A stretch of DNA of 64,000 bases from Marinobacter oulmenensis (GTDB taxonomy: Bacteria > Pseudomonadota > Gammaproteobacteria > Pseudomonadales > Oleiphilaceae), in assembly GCF_014201735.1 (NCBI RefSeq), contig NZ_JACHFE010000001.1, positions 372,001-436,000 on the forward strand. Direction: 5' to 3'. A model generated the notes under the pieces. It searched no databases. It was not told the origin of the DNA and saw only the letters and a list, made by a program, of their open reading frames with translations. Position numbers and translations under genes: made by a program. How positions within the stretch are numbered: position 1 is the stretch's first letter; each line of letters begins with the position of its first letter. Positions 8,802-17,209 of this stretch are shown here, one piece after another.

Positions 8802-8892
8802 TCTATCCAGACGTGCCCAATGTCCTGGACATTTGTAATGATTCCTGTACAATGCCAATAACGTAAAAATAGCGCGCATACTGGAAAATTGG

Positions 8893-10182
8893 ATGTCAAA
8901 GGCTCCTGTATTTATTGATCTTTTTGCCGGTTGTGGAGGCTTGTCACTTGGCCTTCTCCAGGCAGGCTGGCAGGGACTTTTCGCTATTGAGCGGAGCCCA
9001 GATGCGTTCTCTACTCTCCACCATAATCTCGTCGACTCAGGACGTTTCGATTACCAGTGGCCTTCTTGGCTGTCTGAGCGAGCCCATGACATTGAGGGGT
9101 TCCTCAAAACACACTCTGAAAGACTGACCGAACTTGAAGGAAAGGTTGATCTCATTGCAGGCGGCCCTCCTTGCCAAGGGTTTTCTCCCGCAGGTCGCCG
9201 TGATCCGAACGACCCGAGGAATAGGATGGCTGAGCGGTATATGGAAGTGGTTTCGCTTGTTAAACCAAAGTTCCTGCTAATAGAAAACGTCCGCGGTTTT
9301 AACTCTCCCTTTACGAAATCCGGCGGCGCGTATTCCGGTGTACCTTACTCAGAAATTGTTAAGGAACGTTTGGATGCGTTGGGGTATGATGCAAAATATG
9401 AGATTTTAAAGAGCTCCGACTTTGGTGTTCCTCAGTTACGGCCTAGATTTATATTAATTGCAGTGAAAAAAAATATGGGCATTAAGGAGGATCCTTTTGT
9501 TTTGCTTAAAAAACAGAGAAGTAACTTTTTGAAATCGAAGCGATTACCTGTCGCTAAGCCTGTTACAGTCCGGCAGGCTATATGTGATCTGGAAATTTCT
9601 GGAAAAAAACTTGTTGCCGCTATGGATGGTAATATTAAAGGCTTTATGCAAATTGATTATGATGCTAGAGCTGTAAAAAGCTCCCCCTTTACTAGGTTGA
9701 TGAGAAAAGGGTGTGGCGTAGGATTCGCGCCTAATTGTTTGAGATTGCCGAGACATAGCTCAGATGTCGTTTTTAGATTCAATTCTATCCTTAGGGATTG
9801 TCGAAAGGGATATACGTTGAGTAAGGAAGATAGGGATAGATACGGTATAAAAAAGCACGCGATTACTCCCTTGCATCCTGACAAACCTTCAGCGACGCTT
9901 ACCACGTTGCCTGATGATATATTGCATTATAGTGAGCCTAGGATACTTACGGTTAGGGAGATGGCTAGAATACAGTCATTCCCTGATTGGTTTGCCTTTC
10001 TCGGTCCGTATACAACAGGTGGTAAGCGCAGAAAAGTAACTTGCCCTAGATATACACAAGTGGGCAATGCTGTTCCTCCTCTGCTTTCTGAGGCTCTAGG
10101 CTTATTCCTTGCCACCTTGTTAAAATCTAAGAGAAGCAGTGGCGAATATTCACCATTGGCGATTGAGTTAGGGTCTTTTTGA
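8893..10182 (+). CDS. DNA (cytosine-5-)-methyltransferase
   Basis: A 429-residue C5-cytosine methyltransferase. Motif I FIDLFAGCGGLSLG is at 8-21, motif IV GPPCQGFSP at 91-99 with the catalytic Cys at 94, motif VI ENV at 131-133, motif VIII QLRPRF at 181-186 and motif X QVGNAVPP near residue 395. The target-recognition region lies between about 200 and 320 and does not reveal its site. The gene is AT-rich compared with the flanking chromosome and leads the methylase-ATPase-unknown cassette. Because Vsr proteins repair T:G mismatches created by such methylases, the broken vsr upstream was its natural partner. It is a complete, probably active enzyme and not a housekeeping Dcm. Confidence 0.93.
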   Translation: MSKAPVFIDLFAGCGGLSLGLLQAGWQGLFAIERSPDAFSTLHHNLVDSGRFDYQWPSWLSERAHDIEGFLKTHSERLTELEGKVDLIAGGPPCQGFSPAGRRDPNDPRNRMAERYMEVVSLVKPKFLLIENVRGFNSPFTKSGGAYSGVPYSEIVKERLDALGYDAKYEILKSSDFGVPQLRPRFILIAVKKNMGIKEDPFVLLKKQRSNFLKSKRLPVAKPVTVRQAICDLEISGKKLVAAMDGNIKGFMQIDYDARAVKSSPFTRLMRKGCGVGFAPNCLRLPRHSSDVVFRFNSILRDCRKGYTLSKEDRDRYGIKKHAITPLHPDKPSATLTTLPDDILHYSEPRILTVREMARIQSFPDWFAFLGPYTTGGKRRKVTCPRYTQVGNAVPPLLSEALGLFLATLLKSKRSSGEYSPLAIELGSF

Positions 10183-10224
10183 TCGTCTACTGTGTATAAA
10201 AACGATTAGGAGGTCTTCAGTCTC

Positions 10225-12186
10225 ATGTCTAGGGAAGACTATACAAATGAGAAGAAGCGGTTGGATCAGAAGAAGGACGTAGACCTTCAGGAAGAGATTG
10301 ACCGTAACAAGGAGAGTGGAGGCGTCGCCTATGCTGAATTAAACACGGACGAGAAGGTTTTGGCTCGTGTTACTGATGGTATTTATAGGCAGCCCGCTTC
10401 GGCTATAAGGGAGCTTATCTCCAACGCCTATGACGCTGATGCAGATAACGTTTGGATTGACACTGATGTTCCAAGATTTAAGAATATAATAGTTAAGGAT
10501 GATGGCAATGGTATGTCGTCAGCAGAGTTGACAAACCTTATTCATCATATAGGTGGAAGCGCCAAAAGAGACAAAAGTAAAGAGAATTTAGGGATTGTCA
10601 ACGAAGTAGATCCATCTCGAAGTCCGGTAAAGAATAGAAAGCTTATTGGAAAAATTGGGATAGGCTTATTTAGCGTTGCTCAGTTGACACGAGAGTTTTT
10701 TATTACGACCAAAAAGAGTGGTGATGACTACTATATAGAAGCTCATGTTGTACTGCATAATTATGCAGATCCAGATTCTACGTCAGAAGTTGATGCAAGA
10801 GGTCAAAGCTTTTCCGCAGGTCGAGTGGCCATAAAGTCCATAAAGACCGATAATATCGAAGATCATGGTACAAATATTTTTCTTAAAAATATAAAGGAAA
10901 GCGCCCGTAATCAATTGAGGAGTACTGAAATATGGTCTCTGGAAGCAAGTGAAAACGATGGCGATGAACCCTCGTCGAATCCCAGAGTCCATACTCCAAA
11001 CTTTCATATTGGTACGACCCAGAGTAAAAATCAGGACATCGTTGCAAGAGATGAAGAGCTCCCATGGTCATATAGTGATAAGCCTGAAGATAGGTTTAAC
11101 AAGTTATATGATGCGATGTTATCTCTTGCGGGAAAAACGGTAAGCCCTAAATTACATGAGGTTTTTGATAACTATTTAGCGATGCTGTGGAGCATCGGTC
11201 TTTCGGTTCCAGTTCCTTATATTGATAAACATCCATTTGATTTGGGCTCAGATGACTATCCAATAATTTATAAGATAGTTAATAGCCTTAAGGGTAAGGC
11301 TGAACGAGTTGAGCTATCCGGGGATCAGTCAGTTAGCGATTTTGTCAATCTGGAGATAGACGAAAAGAGTCCAGCTTTTAATGTCGAAATTGATGGCGTG
11401 AAAATTTATCGACCCATAAGACATCGAAGGCTCCCCTCCACTCAGGCAGCTGTTAGGAATCCAATACTATTCATTGGAAGCTATCATAATAAATTTGAAA
11501 ATATGAAGCCTACCCAATCTGGCGGTTCTTTAAGCTTTGACGCTTATATTATGTGGTGCCCAAAGGTTGTCCCAAAAGAGCATAATGGCGTTGTGTTGAG
11601 AGTTCATAATGCCACTGGTACGCTATTTGATGAAACTTTCATGAAGTATCAGGTTGCTGAGCATACCATTAAGAGTCAGCTTGTTGCTGAAATCTTTATT
11701 AAAGAAGGTTTGGAGTCTGCTCTGAACATTGACAGGGAGTCTTTTAATACTGCGCACCCCCATTACCAGATTGTCTCTAGATGGCTCCACTCAGCGCTAA
11801 GGCAGGTTATTGGTAAGTATAAGGATCTAAAGAAAGAAGCCTTAGAGCAGGGTAAGGTGGAACAAGCGAGTCAGTTTAGACAGCAACTTTCTGAAACTAT
11901 AGAAGCTGTTGCCAACTCCCGTAATTACGACCTCTCAGATATTCGGCCTGTTTATTTTGATGATGACTCCGATACCTGGGATTCATATAAGTTTGATTCC
12001 GATAGTGTATTTGAGCGTGTACCTAAAAGGCATAAGAAAGGTCCTAAAAAAGATCTGGCCAAGGAAAAAATTAGAGCAATTGTGTCAGTTTTGGATCTTT
12101 ATGGTGTTCTGGAGGATATGAGCTATGAAGATCAGGAAGCATTAATCGCGGATTTGGCGGCTGTAATATATTCCCGGGATAGTTGA
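10225..12186 (+). CDS. GHKL ATPase, MutL/MORC-like, of a restriction-modification-linked cassette
   Basis: A 653-residue protein with an N-terminal GHKL ATP-binding domain. The N-box is ELISNAYDAD (Glu63 and Asn67, the catalytic and Mg-binding positions), the G1 box is DDGNGM at 92-97, and the G2 box is GKIGIGLFS at 142-150. The remaining 450 residues match no domain I can name; a Lys- and Glu-rich helical segment lies near 530-560. Comparative genomics has linked MutL/MORC-type ATPases with C5 methylases and Vsr-like nucleases in restriction-modification operons, and this context fits that description. It is 42 bases downstream of the methylase and AGGAGG lies before its ATG. ATP-driven DNA clamping or sensing is an inference. 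Confidence 0.8.
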   Translation: MSREDYTNEKKRLDQKKDVDLQEEIDRNKESGGVAYAELNTDEKVLARVTDGIYRQPASAIRELISNAYDADADNVWIDTDVPRFKNIIVKDDGNGMSSAELTNLIHHIGGSAKRDKSKENLGIVNEVDPSRSPVKNRKLIGKIGIGLFSVAQLTREFFITTKKSGDDYYIEAHVVLHNYADPDSTSEVDARGQSFSAGRVAIKSIKTDNIEDHGTNIFLKNIKESARNQLRSTEIWSLEASENDGDEPSSNPRVHTPNFHIGTTQSKNQDIVARDEELPWSYSDKPEDRFNKLYDAMLSLAGKTVSPKLHEVFDNYLAMLWSIGLSVPVPYIDKHPFDLGSDDYPIIYKIVNSLKGKAERVELSGDQSVSDFVNLEIDEKSPAFNVEIDGVKIYRPIRHRRLPSTQAAVRNPILFIGSYHNKFENMKPTQSGGSLSFDAYIMWCPKVVPKEHNGVVLRVHNATGTLFDETFMKYQVAEHTIKSQLVAEIFIKEGLESALNIDRESFNTAHPHYQIVSRWLHSALRQVIGKYKDLKKEALEQGKVEQASQFRQQLSETIEAVANSRNYDLSDIRPVYFDDDSDTWDSYKFDSDSVFERVPKRHKKGPKKDLAKEKIRAIVSVLDLYGVLEDMSYEDQEALIADLAAVIYSRDS

Positions 12187-12187
12187 G

Positions 12188-13408
12188 GTGATGATGGACG
12201 AATTCGCCGATAGTGAGGCATTTGGTGGTGATGTCGATGCTGACAAAATTGAGGAGGTGGTTAAGAGTACTACCTTTGAGGCTTGGCATAGACCCCGAAA
12301 GCATTGGATTCGATCCAAGCAATGGTGGGCTGCGATTGATTCTTTGCGAAAAGACCCAGCTCATGAGCAGAGCTCCTACTTTAATGTTTTGACTCTCCCT
12401 GGCGGTGAGTTGCTTGATGTCCGATATTTTCATTCAAAACTTAAACTTGATGATGAGAAAACTAATGTTAAGAAGCTCCGGTTGGTCGGTTTCATAAATA
12501 ATACAAAGGATTATGAAGAGGCACAGCGGAACCTTCCACTTCTTGGGATTTCTCAGCCTGAATCAAAAGATGCGCTCATACAAAATGATACCATTGATAA
12601 CCTTTCTGAAAATGGGGTTGTGAATCGGGCGTTTCGAAATCGAGGGCCCTTTGAGGTTGTTAATCTAGACTATTGTAATAGTGTTGCGCCACCCGGTGTG
12701 AAAAGCAGAGTCGCATCAATTTTCCAAATTCTGAGGTACCAGTTTAGCTATCAGGCAAAGCCCTGGGTTTTTATGTTCACTACCCGTACTACTAGAGGTG
12801 CGGTTAGCGAAGATTTTTTTGGCGAAGTTTTTGATATAATTAAAGACAACGTAGAAAAAAGTGATGATTTCCTAAATCAGTTTTTTGACCATTATATGGA
12901 TTCATTAGATGGTCTCGATGATGGTAATACTCTTGAGCTGAAAAGCATTAATGAATGTGAACATCATTACAGTGAGTTTTTTATACTAGGTTTTTTGAAA
13001 TGGATCGCTTCGTCCGCCATAGATTCCAGCGTGAAGGTAAAGCTTACGAGCGTTGTAAGATATGATGTGGAAGGAGATCAGGCGGACAGTGATATGTTTT
13101 CATTGGTATTAAGGTTTGAGAAGGTGGGTCTAAGGGGCGAAGACCCTCGCAACCTTGTTCGAATACCAGACGATGAAGGTGGTATCGAGCCTGAGGGATT
13201 AGTAGCATCCAGATTCGTGAGGAAGGTAAAGGAATCGAAAAAGGTTGAGAATATGTTGTTTGGTGAGCAAGAAAGTTATCGAAGTATTTCAAAGGACCTT
13301 GCTGCTTTTCTCGACCAATGTGGCAAATGTATTGACACGTTTTGGGAAGATGTGTGCCGTCCAGAAGTGGAGAGTAAAGGGTGGGATTTAGAGCAAATAA
13401 AGGCCTAG
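12188..13408 (+). CDS. Unrecognised 406-residue protein of the methylase-ATPase cassette
   Basis: I do not recognise this family with confidence. It starts 1 base after the ATPase stop (GTG at 12188; the ATG at 12194, spaced 5 bases from GAGG, is a likely alternative), so it is translationally linked to the ATPase. It is a soluble acidic protein without signal peptide or membrane segment. A central block has the pattern FEVVNLDYC, followed about 15 residues later by SRVASIFQILRYQ and PWVFMFTTRTTR. This alternation of a strand ending in an acidic residue, a helix and another strand suggests a Rossmann-like core, but no nuclease or methylase motif is clear. It shares the AT-rich composition of its neighbours. 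It could be the effector or a specificity partner. Confidence 0.75.
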   Translation: MMMDEFADSEAFGGDVDADKIEEVVKSTTFEAWHRPRKHWIRSKQWWAAIDSLRKDPAHEQSSYFNVLTLPGGELLDVRYFHSKLKLDDEKTNVKKLRLVGFINNTKDYEEAQRNLPLLGISQPESKDALIQNDTIDNLSENGVVNRAFRNRGPFEVVNLDYCNSVAPPGVKSRVASIFQILRYQFSYQAKPWVFMFTTRTTRGAVSEDFFGEVFDIIKDNVEKSDDFLNQFFDHYMDSLDGLDDGNTLELKSINECEHHYSEFFILGFLKWIASSAIDSSVKVKLTSVVRYDVEGDQADSDMFSLVLRFEKVGLRGEDPRNLVRIPDDEGGIEPEGLVASRFVRKVKESKKVENMLFGEQESYRSISKDLAAFLDQCGKCIDTFWEDVCRPEVESKGWDLEQIKA

Positions 13409-13471
13409 ATGGTAGGCCTTTAAAAAATTCTTTACGGCGATACCTCATTTCCCCAATTATTTTAAGATCGT

Positions 13472-13693
13472 CTAGGTCGGTGGTGGCAATCTTCTGAGGA
13501 GCGCGCTCCTTATTGTCACTCGGCAGCTGTAAACCATCATTCCAAAGCGCCTGATCTGCTTAACCAGCAAGTGGTATCCACTCCACATCATGTAGATATG
13601 CCCGTCCAGTAATTTCCTCTCATTGGTGTCGATCATCACCACCTCTTGGGCGGCAATCTTTGGGCATTCTGCGAATTTGAGAGGGGGGCACAA
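13472..13693 (-). pseudogene. Fragment of a LexA/CI-type (S24) phage repressor
   Basis: A 73-codon open frame. Its first part resembles the C-terminal S24 peptidase fold of phage repressors: EVVMIDTNERKLLDGHIYMM then LLVKQIRRFG, where VVxIDT, DGxIY and the catalytic Lys of LLVK are typical. The DNA-binding N-terminus and the nucleophilic Ser region are missing, and the C-terminal residues no longer look like the family, suggesting a frameshift. It is a remnant, not a working gene. Its place next to the 3' end of ssrA, a common phage and island integration target, supports past integration of a mobile element here. Confidence 0.5.
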
Positions 13694-13722
13694 AAAAAGC
13701 CCCTGAAGTCAGGGGCTTTTTC
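13692..13722 (-). terminator. Intrinsic terminator of ssrA
   Basis: On the minus strand, AAAAAGCCCCTG / CAGGGGC TTTTTTT forms a stem-loop with a T run 9 bases beyond the CCA end of tmRNA. Confidence 0.8.
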
Positions 13723-13730
13723 CTAGAAGG

Positions 13731-14094
13731 TGGTGGAGACGGCGGGAATTGAACCCGCGTCCGCCAGCACTCAGCCTTGAGATCTACATGCTTAGCGTCC
13801 TTCTATTGATTTAGCCTCAAGCGACCCGAAGGTCAGGGTGCAGGAGGCGAGCTCTTTGATCTTAGCCGTTAGACAGTGAGCTCTGGCTAACGGAGCAGCC
13901 TATAAGCGATGACGTCCTGGGATGTTGCTACTGGGTTATAGGCGCCCCAGCCAGGACGACCGGCAGCTTACGCTGCCAGTGCGTAGTTTTCGTCGTTTGC
14001 GACTATTTTAAAGCAGCTTTGGATTAACGAGATTCGCTGCCATCTCGACATGCACCCAAGGGTTCGTCACCGGCGTCGAAGCCATGTCGTCCCC
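13731..14094 (-). ncRNA. ssrA: Transfer-messenger RNA (tmRNA)
   Basis: One-piece tmRNA of 364 nt. On the minus strand the 5' end reads GGGGACGACATGGCTTCGACG, the tRNA-like 3' half contains GCGGGTTCAATTCCCGC (T arm), and it ends in TCCACCA. The resume codon is GCA at 13998-14000 and the tag frame runs to TAA at 13968-13970, giving ANDENYALAA, the proteolysis tag also used by E. coli. tmRNA rescues ribosomes stalled on broken mRNA together with SmpB, encoded just upstream on the same strand. Its 3' end is a favoured integration site for mobile elements, and the acquired island lies directly beyond it. Confidence 0.97.
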
Positions 14095-14104
14095 TCTTGG
14101 TTTA

Positions 14105-14134
14105 AGTATATGTGGCCGTTACCGGGAACTTCAA
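14105..14134 (-). promoter_or_regulatory. Sigma-70-type promoter of ssrA
   Basis: On the minus strand TTGAAG (14134-14129) is followed after 18 bases by TATACT (14110-14105), with the tmRNA 5' GGGG about 10 bases further. Confidence 0.65.
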
Positions 14135-14169
14135 GGGCCGCGTTCGCTATTTGTACCTACCCGGCCGCC

Positions 14170-14649
14170 TTAGTTGTTTTCCCTCAGGATGCGCTGTTTC
14201 TGGCGGTTCCAGTCTTTTTCCTTCTCGGCGGCGCGCTTGTCGTGCTTCTGTTTACCCTTGGCCAGGGCGATCTCGCACTTCACCTTGTTGTGTTTCCAGT
14301 AGAGCGCCAGCGGGATGCAGGTGTGCCCGGCCTGGTTAACCTTGCCGATGATCTTGGCAATTTCCTTGGCGTGCAGCAGCAGCTTCCGGGTGCGGGTCGG
14401 GTCCGGAATGATGTGGGTGGAAACGGTGCTCAGAGGCGTGATGTGTGCCCCAAGCAGCCACGCCTCGCCGTTTTTCAGCAGCACATAGGCGTCCACCAGC
14501 TGTGCCTTGCCGGCACGCAGGGATTTCACTTCCCAGCCGAGTAACGACAGCCCGGCCTCGAAGCGTTCCTCGATGTGGTACTCGTGCTTCGCCTTTTTGT
14601 TCAGGGCGATGGTGTTGCTGGTCGGTGCGTTGGCTTTCTTCTTGCTCAT
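14170..14649 (-). CDS. smpB: SsrA-binding protein SmpB
   Basis: A 159-residue tmRNA-binding protein, the normal length. Family blocks are [31 protein letters not shown] near the N-terminus, a central [23 protein letters not shown], and the basic C-terminal tail [20 protein letters not shown] that enters the mRNA channel. The ATG at 14647-14649 follows ACAGGA and matches known SmpB N-termini; a longer open frame extends upstream but is not conserved. It acts with tmRNA, encoded immediately downstream. Confidence 0.97.
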   Translation of the reverse strand: MSKKKANAPTSNTIALNKKAKHEYHIEERFEAGLSLLGWEVKSLRAGKAQLVDAYVLLKNGEAWLLGAHITPLSTVSTHIIPDPTRTRKLLLHAKEIAKIIGKVNQAGHTCIPLALYWKHNKVKCEIALAKGKQKHDKRAAEKEKDWNRQKQRILRENN

Positions 14650-14829
14650 GAATCCTGTCCGGAGTCGGAAGAATGACGTCGCCGACCGGGATGGCCTGTC
14701 GGCGGAAGCGGGATTGTAGCTCAGGACTGCGTGGCGGGTCACGATATCCGGTGGCTGCCGAGCAGAAACGGTCGTTTGCCGGGGCCTGCTTCGGCTACAA
14801 TGTGGCCACCATTGCGATCAGGGACAGGA

Positions 14830-16419
14830 ATGTCACTCACGAATCAGAACTCGATCGGCTCGTTTACCCGCAAATCCACGTTTTTCTGGGCGTCGGTGGG
14901 CGCTACGGTGGGCCTGGCGAACCTCTGGCAGTTTCCCTATCTGGCCAGCATGCACGGTGGTGGTTACTTTGTGCTGCTTTACCTGGCCTGCCTGCTGATT
15001 ATTACGCTGCCGCTGATGATTACCGAGGCGGTTTTTGGCCGCTATTCCCGCCAGGGTATTGTGCCGACCATGAACGCCCTGGTGAAGACGGCGGGTGTCC
15101 GGCGGTTCTGGCGGCTGGCCGGGCCGCTGAGTATTCTTGCGGCGTTTCTCGTGCTGTCGTTTACCGCCGTGTTTGGCAGCATTGCGCTGGCCTATGTTTT
15201 CCTCGGTGCCCGTGATGTGTTTGAGGGCGCCACGGTGGATTCCGCGTCCGCCGTCTTTTCCGATCTGGTGTCCAACCCGGACAACTATCGCATTTTCATG
15301 GCCTGGCACGGGGCTTTCCTGTTACTGGTGCTGCTGGTCTCCGCCCGCGGCGTGGTGCAGGGGGTTGAGCGGTCGGTACGGATGATTGTGCCGCTGGCGC
15401 TGGTGTTGATGACCGTTCTGTTTTTCATGTCGGCCAGTCATGGTCGCCTGGATACCGGCATCCGGCACATCCTGGAGCTGCGTCCGGATCAGTTGGGCAT
15501 GGACAGCGTTCAGGGCGCTTTCTTCCACGCGTTCTATACCCTGGGCCTGGGCATGGGCGTCTGGACAGTGTTCGGGGCCTACAGCACCTCCCATACGCGC
15601 CTGAAGCGTTCGATTCTGGCGGTGGTGCTGATTGATACCCTGGTCTCCATCGGTGCCGGCCTGATGGTGTTTTCCATCGCGGGCGACGGTTCCGGGCTGG
15701 ATGGTGAGCGCGGCTTCAGCCTGTTGTTTGTCTCGCTGCCAGCCCATCTGGCCGCCTTGCCCTACAGCCAAGTGATGATTGCTGCGGTCTTCCTGGCGGT
15801 GGTGCTGATTGTTTGGGCGAGCGCGATTTCTCTGCTGGAACCGGTGGTTGGCTGGCTGATGGAATGGAGCGGGGCTTCCCGGGTCGTCGCCGTGGCGTTA
15901 GTGGGGCTGGCGGTCTGGCTGGTCGGGGTGGCGTCCCTGTTGTCGTTCAATGCCTGGGCCGATGTGCGCCCGGGTGGTGCGTCGCCGTTCCGCTGGATCG
16001 AGCTGGTGGCCGGCGGCCTGGTGATCCCGGCGGTGGGTGTGCTGGTGTCGGCGTTTGCCGGTTGGTGCCTCAGTCGTCGCTTTGGCGGACTTCTGCTGGG
16101 GCATACGCCCAAGCTTTTCCGCAAGGTGTGGTACTGGGTGCTGCGCCTGGTGTTGCCGTTTGTGATTGCCTGGATCGGTTTGCAGTACACCGTGTTCTCG
16201 GTCACCAGCCTGTGCCACGGGCAGAATACGGCGGGCTGGTGCGGTAACGATCAGGCGGCTGAGGCGCCGATGTCGAAGGCTTCCCCCGAGGCACCGGCGG
16301 GTGACGAGGCGGAAGAGGTGGTCGAGCCCACCAAGGCGGGGCTCAGCACGCATGTGCGAGAAGGGGATTCCCTTGAAAACGCGCCAAAGGAAGGCAATAT
16401 CCTTTATGATAGCGTATGA
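14830..16419 (+). CDS. Sodium-dependent transporter, neurotransmitter:sodium symporter family
   Basis: A 529-residue inner-membrane protein with about twelve hydrophobic segments. The first membrane span carries the family signature GATVGLANLWQFPYLASMHGGGYF. The ATG at 14830 (SLTNQNSIGSF follows) is preferred over an upstream frame because the symporter homology begins near residue 8 and a purine-rich CAGGA lies just before it. The substrate is probably an amino acid or related amine, but this cannot be read from sequence. A hydrophilic C-terminal tail of about 60 residues, rich in Ala, Glu and Pro, follows the last membrane span and is unusual in length. It lies divergent to smpB and upstream of ratA. 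Confidence 0.9.
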   Translation: MSLTNQNSIGSFTRKSTFFWASVGATVGLANLWQFPYLASMHGGGYFVLLYLACLLIITLPLMITEAVFGRYSRQGIVPTMNALVKTAGVRRFWRLAGPLSILAAFLVLSFTAVFGSIALAYVFLGARDVFEGATVDSASAVFSDLVSNPDNYRIFMAWHGAFLLLVLLVSARGVVQGVERSVRMIVPLALVLMTVLFFMSASHGRLDTGIRHILELRPDQLGMDSVQGAFFHAFYTLGLGMGVWTVFGAYSTSHTRLKRSILAVVLIDTLVSIGAGLMVFSIAGDGSGLDGERGFSLLFVSLPAHLAALPYSQVMIAAVFLAVVLIVWASAISLLEPVVGWLMEWSGASRVVAVALVGLAVWLVGVASLLSFNAWADVRPGGASPFRWIELVAGGLVIPAVGVLVSAFAGWCLSRRFGGLLLGHTPKLFRKVWYWVLRLVLPFVIAWIGLQYTVFSVTSLCHGQNTAGWCGNDQAAEAPMSKASPEAPAGDEAEEVVEPTKAGLSTHVREGDSLENAPKEGNILYDSV

Positions 16420-16475
16420 GCATTAACCGGCAGGCCCGGTCGTCATTCAGTTAATTTGCAGGAATTCCGGATTCG

Positions 16476-16922
16476 ATGGCCCACCAGATCAACAAAACCG
16501 CACTTGTCATGCACTCGGCTGAACGCATGTTCCAGTTGGTGAACGATATTGCCCGCTATCCCGAGTTTTTGCCCTGGTGTGCCGACGCCGAAGTTCATGA
16601 GCGCAGCGAGCAGGAGGTGGTGGCCTCCATCGAGATTGCCAAGGGCGGTATTCGGCAGCGTCTGACGACCCAGAATCAGTTGGCTGAGCCGGACACCATC
16701 GACATGACACTGGTGGACGGGCCCCTGAAAAACCTGACCGGGCGCTGGAGTTTCCAGTCCATCGGGGACAATGCCTGCAAGGTGATTCTGACCCTGGCGT
16801 TCGAGTTCTCCGGTACCCTGTCACGCATGACCTTCGGCCCCATCTTCAATCAGGTGGCCAACTCCATGGTCGAGGCGTTCTGCCAGCGGGCGGATGAGAT
16901 CTATCAGAAGGAGACGGTCTGA
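16476..16922 (+). CDS. ratA: RatA-type START-domain protein (ubiquinone-binding/Coq10-like)
   Basis: A 148-residue single-domain START/polyketide-cyclase fold protein. The N-terminal block HSAERMFQLVNDIARYPEFLPWC is diagnostic of the Coq10/RatA family, followed by the DMTLVDGPLKNLTGRW segment and the amphipathic C-terminal helix FNQVANSMVEAFCQRADEIY. In E. coli RatA has been reported to block 70S ribosome association, while Coq10 homologues bind quinone; which role applies here is not settled by sequence. The start codon of the rnfH-like gene overlaps its stop, and both sit near smpB, a long-conserved arrangement. Confidence 0.88.
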   Translation: MAHQINKTALVMHSAERMFQLVNDIARYPEFLPWCADAEVHERSEQEVVASIEIAKGGIRQRLTTQNQLAEPDTIDMTLVDGPLKNLTGRWSFQSIGDNACKVILTLAFEFSGTLSRMTFGPIFNQVANSMVEAFCQRADEIYQKETV

Positions 16923-17200
16923 TGCAGGTGGAAGTTGCCTATGCCCGCCCGGACAAGCAACGTATTGTGCCGGTAAAGGTGCCGGAAGGGACAACGGTGC
17001 TGGAAGCGGTCAAACTGTCGGGTATTACCGAGGTGTTTCCGGAGATTGAGCCGGACGCCATTGATATGGGGATCTTCGGCAAGGTGGTGAAAAGCCCGTC
17101 GGAGCAGGCACTCCGGGAAGGGGACCGCATTGAGCTGTACCGCCCCCTGAAGATTGACCCGAAGCAGGCGCGGCTGAACCGCGCCAGGAAGAAGGGCTAG
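16922..17200 (+). CDS. RnfH/RatB-family ubiquitin-like protein
   Basis: A 92-residue small beta-grasp protein of the RnfH (UPF0125) family: VEVAYARPDKQRIVPVKVPEG at the N-terminus, SGITEVFPEIE in the middle and GDRIELYRPLKIDPKQAR at the C-terminus, all family landmarks. It overlaps ratA by one base (TGATG) and so forms the ratA-ratB pair. The cellular role is poorly defined; early toxin-antitoxin proposals did not confirm it as an antitoxin. It converges on bamE with only 9 bases between the two stops. Confidence 0.88.
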   Translation: MQVEVAYARPDKQRIVPVKVPEGTTVLEAVKLSGITEVFPEIEPDAIDMGIFGKVVKSPSEQALREGDRIELYRPLKIDPKQARLNRARKKG

Positions 17201-17209
17201 GCGCCCGGC

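Larger units (their letters stand above)
13409..13730. other. Right flank of the island up to the 3' end of ssrA
   Basis: No complete gene. It holds a fragment resembling the C-terminal domain of a phage-type repressor (13472-13693, minus) and the ssrA terminator (13692-13722). I searched by eye for a copy of the ssrA 3' end that would mark an att site and found none here or in 7588-8387. Confidence 0.5.

Noticed and set aside
8217..8879. A 220-residue minus-strand frame across the vsr region
   Set aside because: The plus strand carries conserved Vsr motifs in the same bases; the minus frame resembles nothing.
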